Assembly (NCBI GenBank): GCA_031270525.1
Contig: JAISXN010000156.1
Location: 1-10,263, forward strand
Source: Candidatus Symbiothrix sp.
GTDB lineage: Bacteria > Bacteroidota > Bacteroidia > Bacteroidales > Azobacteroidaceae
Direction: 5' to 3'
DNA length: 10,263 bases
The notes below the pieces were generated by a model. That model was not told the origin of the DNA. It saw only the letters and a program-made list of their open reading frames with translations, and made no database searches. The translations under genes were made by a program, and so were the position numbers. Positions 7,491 to 10,263 of the stretch are shown here, piece after piece (positions within the stretch are counted from its first letter, which is position 1; each line of letters starts with the position of its first letter).

Positions 7491-7539
7491 GACCGATGAA
7501 CGGTGAATGGTACACGGTACACGGTGAACGGTACACGAC
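7491..7539. repeat. Heptamer tandem array
   Basis: Seven 7-bp units run in register: gaccgat, gaacggt, gaatggt, acacggt, acacggt, gaacggt, acacgac. The consensus is (GA/AC)ACGGT; the two outer units are degenerate. The array leads straight into a hairpin with 9-bp arms GGTACACGA (7530-7538) and TCGTGTACC (7546-7554). It lies upstream of the tsaC promoter and downstream of the FISUMP gene, outside any convincing coding frame. Confidence 0.7.
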
Positions 7540-7552
7540 GGTGAATCGTGTA

Positions 7553-7718
7553 CCCTCGCTCGGCGAAGGCTCCAGCCTTCGTCGTGTTAATAGCAAGCGT
7601 CCCCGCTTGCGGCATGTCCGGAGACATGCTATTAATAACAGTGCAAATCTAAGGTATTAATAACAGTGCAAATCTAAGGTTTTAACCCGACGTAGGCAGA
7701 GCCTACGCCGAGCGGGGG
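7553..7718. repeat. Palindromic element with about 38-bp inverted ends and internal hairpins
   Basis: The ends 7553-7590 and 7681-7718 are inverted copies matching at about 32 of 38 positions, including a perfect CGCTCGGCG / CGCCGAGCG. Each end holds its own hairpin: CGAAGGCT/AGCCTTCG at 7564-7581 and CGTAGGC/GCCTACG at 7691-7707. Between them, TTAATAGCA (7587-7595) pairs with TGCTATTAA (7627-7635), enclosing hairpins GCAAGCG/CGCTTGC (7593-7610) and GCATGTC/GACATGC (7612-7629). No protein or clear target-site duplication is visible. It could be a non-autonomous mobile repeat (MITE- or REP-like) or a structured RNA. Confidence 0.65.
7631..7680. repeat. Perfect 25-bp tandem duplication
   Basis: Positions 7631-7655 and 7656-7680 are identical over all 25 bp; the unit begins ATTAATAACAGTGC and ends AATCTAAGGT. 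The first copy shares its ATTAA with the outer stem of the palindromic element, so the duplication lies inside that element. Confidence 0.95.
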
Positions 7719-7783
7719 AATCAATCTCAGATAGGTATCCGAATAAATAAAGAATAAAAACACTTTTGATACACCCTCCTTAA

Positions 7784-7819
7784 AAAATAGTCGAAATGAC
7801 AAATAGTCAAATTGTCATT
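7784..7819 (-). terminator. Probable terminator of the FISUMP gene
   Basis: Reading on the minus strand, AATGACAA and TTGTCATT (7819-7812 and 7802-7795) form an 8-bp stem with a 9-nt loop. The stem overlaps the stop codon of the FISUMP gene and is followed after several bases by a six-T run (7788-7783). The T run is set slightly away from the stem, so efficiency is uncertain. The 7719-7783 stretch beyond it holds nothing else I recognise. Confidence 0.45.
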
Positions 7820-9638
7820 ATTTCTTACACCTGACGCTATGCAAGTTGTACTTATTGTTAGTGGTACGGTACGCACCCGTGGGGCTACTATCCAGACTCC
7901 GACGCCATGCAGCTGTCGCACTAACGGCACTACTGGACCAGAAGCTCGTGCCCGAGCCGAAATTGATGCTACTACCGCCTCCAAAGGTACCCACTATCAA
8001 CGCATTGAAGCCGGTACCGTTTTTGTTGCTTACACCGTTGGGAGCAGTACTGACGTCTAGGTTGTTTGCGGTTTTAACTCTAGTGCTACTTTTCATAGTG
8101 CGCCCCCACCAGTTTAAACCGGAGTTTCCTTCTCCCGGACGCCAACCGGTATAAGTTTCATATGATGAATTCCATGTATATGCAGTTTGCTCGCTAGAGT
8201 ATTTCTCCGGATGGGTTGCAATCTCTTCTTCCAATTGATTCCAATCGTAATCACTGGGCAGTGTCCAGCCTTCCGGACAAATCCCCTGACGATCGGATGT
8301 TTTGCCAATAAATGCATTCTTAGCCTCGGTCGTTTCTGTGCCGATATTAGCGGCGCCCCAAGTATACAAAAATCCATATTCGAACGGAGAATTTGTATTA
8401 CCTCCAGGATAATAATAAACAACAGCATTCGGATCATTGGATTCATTCGTGCCTTCGGGTATTGTCTGTACTTGATTTCCCTGCTTAGTCTTCTTAGAAC
8501 GCAAATTCTGAGTCATCCAGCAAACACCGCCGAATCTGGAAATCGTATATGAATTGCCTTCCGCATCCAACAATCCGGCAACAGGCGAACATTCGTCCCT
8601 GTCTCCAACGGTAATTGTTCGCTCAAGTATATAATCTTGATGACCATCGTTTACAGTACATTGTAAAACAATCGTGTCGGCAACACCTGGTTTGTTTACA
8701 AGATCTCCGTCTGATAGGATGTTTCCATTGAGAGTAAATTCCACTTCAGAATTTGTATTGGGGGTACTCAAAGAAGCATGGCCGCCTGGATCCCTGCTAA
8801 TACTCCATTGGTAAGAAACAGGTGTTGGTCCGGCTACCGGTTCAACAGCATAGGTGCCGGTTAGCGTCCTATTATATCCACTTAAAGATCCATTATCATC
8901 TCTTTTGGTAGGATCATTATAAGGGGTAACAAGAATATCATATCCCGTAGGGCCGGTAATTCTATACCAGCTTTGATACTTACCTGGAGTGGAAACTACT
9001 TCTTCTTCCGACCACCACTCCGGCTCGGGAGCCCCGTTGTTGGGAATCGCTTTTACTTTGGCCGTGTAAGTTCGCTCCGTGCCGTCATAAGGAACAAACA
9101 CGACTTCCTGTCTGCTGCCTGAAACCGAAGGAACGAGATTGTCATAAGAAGGTTCACCATTTGCCGTTATCTCCCAAATAAACCGGGCTGTATTATTCAT
9201 ATCACCGTATGAGGTTGGCACTTGGAAAGTCACACCCAATCCCAAAGCGGGATTAGAAAGGACTTCCACTGTCGGAGCGGTTGCAATCGGTTGCATGGAA
9301 CTGTTGCCTGCAAGCGTCCGTTGAATAGGCACCCATCCGCCATTGCCCCAAACATAAACACCTTTACCCAAATAGAAATTATCGTTGGTATTCCAAACGA
9401 TAGCTCCGTCCAAGGGAATTTTACCATTTAATGTCTGATCTGTCTCTTCTAACTGGATACGGGGAAGCAAGAATCCTCCAAAATTACCGGCAGGTTCATC
9501 TGCGTCATCGGCATTCAAATCCAGCACGGCAGAACCATGAGGTCCGGCTGTACCGCCAATTCGAACCTGCGCCTTTAAATTTGCTGTTCCCGAAATAATC
9601 AGGAACAGCATAAACATCAAAAAAAGTACTTTTTTCAT
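7818..9638 (-). CDS. Secreted FISUMP-domain surface protein (Fibrobacter major paralogous domain)
   Basis: This 606-residue exported protein begins with a signal peptide (MKKVLFLMFMLFLIISGTAN followed by LKAQ; probable cleavage near residue 24). Residues 25-105 match the N-terminal segment of many Bacteroidota surface proteins (GSAVLDLNADD, GGFLLPRI, GAIVWNTNDNFYLGKGVYVW). Residues about 120-345 look like one or two Ig/PKD-like domains (ARFIWEI, YTAKVKAIPNNG, VSYQWSI, TIVLQCTVNDG). Residues about 350-606 form the FISUMP domain: DAEGNSYTISRFGGVCWMTQ, YGFLYTWGAA, QGICPEGWTLPSDYDWNQLE, FNALIVGTFGGG, and a terminal FWSSS ... LHSVRCKK. I see no lipobox cysteine and no clear C-terminal sorting domain, so its anchoring is unknown. 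The role is probably a cell-surface or secreted binding function; no catalytic motif is visible. No TAnnTTTG promoter points at it, and the upstream control region looks invertible. Confidence 0.87.
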   Translation of the reverse strand: MKKVLFLMFMLFLIISGTANLKAQVRIGGTAGPHGSAVLDLNADDADEPAGNFGGFLLPRIQLEETDQTLNGKIPLDGAIVWNTNDNFYLGKGVYVWGNGGWVPIQRTLAGNSSMQPIATAPTVEVLSNPALGLGVTFQVPTSYGDMNNTARFIWEITANGEPSYDNLVPSVSGSRQEVVFVPYDGTERTYTAKVKAIPNNGAPEPEWWSEEEVVSTPGKYQSWYRITGPTGYDILVTPYNDPTKRDDNGSLSGYNRTLTGTYAVEPVAGPTPVSYQWSISRDPGGHASLSTPNTNSEVEFTLNGNILSDGDLVNKPGVADTIVLQCTVNDGHQDYILERTITVGDRDECSPVAGLLDAEGNSYTISRFGGVCWMTQNLRSKKTKQGNQVQTIPEGTNESNDPNAVVYYYPGGNTNSPFEYGFLYTWGAANIGTETTEAKNAFIGKTSDRQGICPEGWTLPSDYDWNQLEEEIATHPEKYSSEQTAYTWNSSYETYTGWRPGEGNSGLNWWGRTMKSSTRVKTANNLDVSTAPNGVSNKNGTGFNALIVGTFGGGSSINFGSGTSFWSSSAVSATAAWRRSLDSSPTGAYRTTNNKYNLHSVRCKK

Positions 9639-9747
9639 CTTTTTTCCAAATTTTTCAATTTTTCTTTAACATTTGTTTACATTTAACCAAAATCCTTGTA
9701 ATTATCTCAATCACAAGCACATAATCAATCAATTTTTGTATTTTAAA

Positions 9748-9774
9748 TGTCTGTCACTGTATAGGTGACGGACA
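9748..9774 (+). repeat. Left inverted repeat of putative invertible segment
   Basis: A 27-bp site with arm TGTCTGTCAC, core TGTATAG and arm GTGACGGACA; the arms pair with one T:G mismatch. It is the exact reverse complement of 10108-10134. The GTCAC, 7 bp, GTGAC layout is that of a tyrosine-recombinase crossover site with an asymmetric spacer that gives the site a direction. Confidence 0.85.
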
Positions 9775-9903
9775 CTCGTTATAACACATTGTTTTTAAGA
9801 TAGTTAAGAGAGCAAATGTTTACAAAATGTTTTACTAATTGTTAAAATTGGCAGAAGGGTTTTGAGAAAAAGTGGCTTAAAATATTGAACTTAAGATACT
9901 TAA

Positions 9904-10062
9904 ATGGCTCAAGAAACTTACTTGCTTGCTAAACATTTGTTAAACAAGCTTACAATCAATGATTTAGGAGTAAAAAAACACAAAAAACAGCCATGCAAAT
10001 TGACAGTTCGGCAAGCTCACCGGACAAGTAGAAATTCATTCAATTGGATAATAATCAATTAG
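9904..10062 (+). CDS. Possible small basic protein, 52 residues (uncertain)
   Basis: An ATG at 9904 opens a 52-codon frame ending in TAG at 10060, entirely inside the putative invertible segment. The product starts MAQETYLLAKHLLNKLTIND and is rich in Lys, Arg and His in its middle. I recognise no family. There is no clear ribosome binding site or promoter in front, and the TACCTTTG element lies downstream of it. In A/T-rich DNA a frame of this length can arise by chance, so this is a weak call. Confidence 0.18.
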   Translation: MAQETYLLAKHLLNKLTINDLGVKKHKKQPCKLTVRQAHRTSRNSFNWIIIN

Positions 10063-10073
10063 TTAAAGATTTA

Positions 10074-10081
10074 TACCTTTG
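10074..10081 (+). promoter_or_regulatory. -7 element TACCTTTG inside the invertible segment
   Basis: TACCTTTG fits TAnnTTTG exactly and faces right, with an expected start near 10087-10089. The best upstream TTG (10044-10046) is 27 bp away, too far for an ideal -33. A dyad AATTG (10042-10046) / CAATT (10056-10060) sits where the -33 should be and may bind an activator. The transcript would run through the right inverted repeat toward 10255. Confidence 0.45.
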
Positions 10082-10107
10082 TAGCGAATTGATAATGAAA
10101 ACCGAAA

Positions 10108-10134
10108 TGTCCGTCACCTATACAGTGACAGACA
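10108..10134 (-). repeat. Right inverted repeat of putative invertible segment
   Basis: A 27-bp site with arm TGTCCGTCAC, core CTATACA and arm GTGACAGACA, identical to the left site read on the other strand. Identity ends sharply: the three A before each site are shared, but bases beyond differ, so the repeat is bounded and not part of a longer duplication. Confidence 0.85.
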
Positions 10135-10190
10135 AGTTTGTTAAATGTTTTATCGTATTTTTAGCCGGATAACTCCGCCGGACAAGGCTA

Positions 10191-10221
10191 TTTGAATTGT
10201 AAAAAAAAATGTTTATATTTG
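10191..10221 (+). promoter_or_regulatory. Bacteroidota-type promoter of the rightward gene
   Basis: TTTG at 10191-10194, a 19-bp spacer and TATATTTG at 10214-10221 match the consensus exactly, making this the best promoter in the window. The start would be near 10228, about 27 nt before the ATG at 10255. It lies outside the inverted repeats, so it would stay in place whichever way the segment faces. Confidence 0.7.
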
Positions 10222-10254
10222 CAGGAGAAAAAATAAAATAAAAACAACCAAACG

Positions 10255-10263
10255 ATGCAAGAA
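10255..10263 (+). CDS. Start of a rightward gene, cut by window end
   Basis: Only ATG CAA GAA (Met-Gln-Glu) is inside the window. The call rests on the consensus promoter 34 bp upstream and the A-rich, stop-free approach typical of Bacteroidota start sites. The product cannot be identified. It is the gene divergent from the FISUMP gene and would be the natural second client of the invertible segment. Confidence 0.4.

Larger units (their letters stand above)
9748..10134. mobile_element. Putative invertible promoter segment (phase-variation switch)
   Basis: Perfect 27-bp inverted repeats at both ends enclose 333 bp lying between the minus-strand FISUMP gene and a plus-strand gene that starts at 10255. 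The segment contains a TACCTTTG promoter element facing right and none facing left. Inverting it would place that element at about 9801-9808, facing the FISUMP gene 160 bp away. Recombination sites of the GTTAC, N7, GTAAC type are known for invertible promoters in Bacteroides fragilis; here the arms are GTCAC and GTGAC. No recombinase gene is in the window, so a trans-acting enzyme would be needed. Alternatives are a MITE (no target duplication seen) or two copies of a regulator operator. Confidence 0.6.

Noticed and set aside
7442..7627. Minus-strand 61-residue frame over the repeat region
   Set aside because: Its sequence (VPFTVYRVPFTVHR and similar) is only the translated heptamer array and hairpins; no promoter or family support.
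7491..7718. CRISPR array
   Set aside because: The repeats are 7-bp units, one 25-bp duplication without a spacer, and hairpins; there is no repeat-spacer-repeat pattern and no cas gene.
7846..8552. Plus-strand frames and alternative minus-strand frames inside the FISUMP gene
   Set aside because: They are shadows of a 606-residue gene with a signal peptide and a recognisable domain in the other frame.
9748..10134. MITE or insertion-sequence remnant bounded by 27-bp terminal repeats
   Set aside because: No direct target-site duplication flanks the repeats, no transposase remnant is visible, and each repeat has an internal dyad with an asymmetric core, which fits a recombinase site better. It is kept only as an alternative.
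10160..10190. Terminator between the switch and the rightward gene (TAGCC ... GGCTA)
   Set aside because: The outer stem is only 5 bp, the inner pairing is weak and the region directly overlaps the approach to the consensus promoter without a good T run.

Overview
The window looks like a chromosome segment from a Bacteroidota bacterium, probably order Bacteroidales. Several start regions carry the TTTG / TAnnTTTG promoter layout of that phylum, Shine-Dalgarno sequences are mostly absent, and the proteins include a PorT-type outer-membrane barrel and a secreted protein with a Fibrobacter major paralogous (FISUMP) domain. The call rests on sequence features and recalled families only; no search was run.

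Layout. (1) Positions 3-677: the C-terminal part of an AraC-family regulator, cut by the window edge. (2) Positions 928-1596: a small secreted outer-membrane beta-barrel, with its own promoter about 160 bp upstream. (3) Positions 7416 down to 1600, minus strand: five tightly packed genes, tsaC - tsaD - polyprenyl-phosphate sugar transferase - ClC chloride transporter/channel - fmt. They overlap, abut or lie within 48 bp, and a good promoter sits just before tsaC, so an operon is likely. tsaC and tsaD make the tRNA t6A modification and fmt formylates initiator tRNA, so these three serve translation. The sugar transferase starts surface glycan assembly and the ClC moves anions. fmt converges on the barrel gene with a 3-bp gap, and a 17-bp hairpin inside the fmt 3' end probably terminates the barrel transcript. 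(4) Positions 7465-7783: no gene; a mosaic of repeats with a heptamer array, a 166-bp palindromic element with inverted ends, and a perfect 25-bp tandem duplication. (5) Positions 9638 down to 7818, minus strand: a large secreted FISUMP-domain protein. (6) Positions 9639-10254: a non-coding or nearly non-coding control region, then the first codons of a rightward gene.

The most interesting part is region 6. Two perfect 27-bp inverted repeats (9748-9774 and 10108-10134) enclose about 330 bp. Each repeat is a near-palindrome with a 7-bp asymmetric core (GTCAC, N7, GTGAC), the architecture of tyrosine-recombinase inversion sites known in Bacteroides. The segment holds a rightward TACCTTTG promoter element, and no such element on the opposite strand points at the FISUMP gene. 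The simplest reading is a phase-variable invertible promoter: in the orientation shown the FISUMP surface gene would be off, and inversion would turn the promoter toward it. A separate fixed promoter (10191-10221) serves the rightward gene. No recombinase gene lies in the window, so the switch is inferred.
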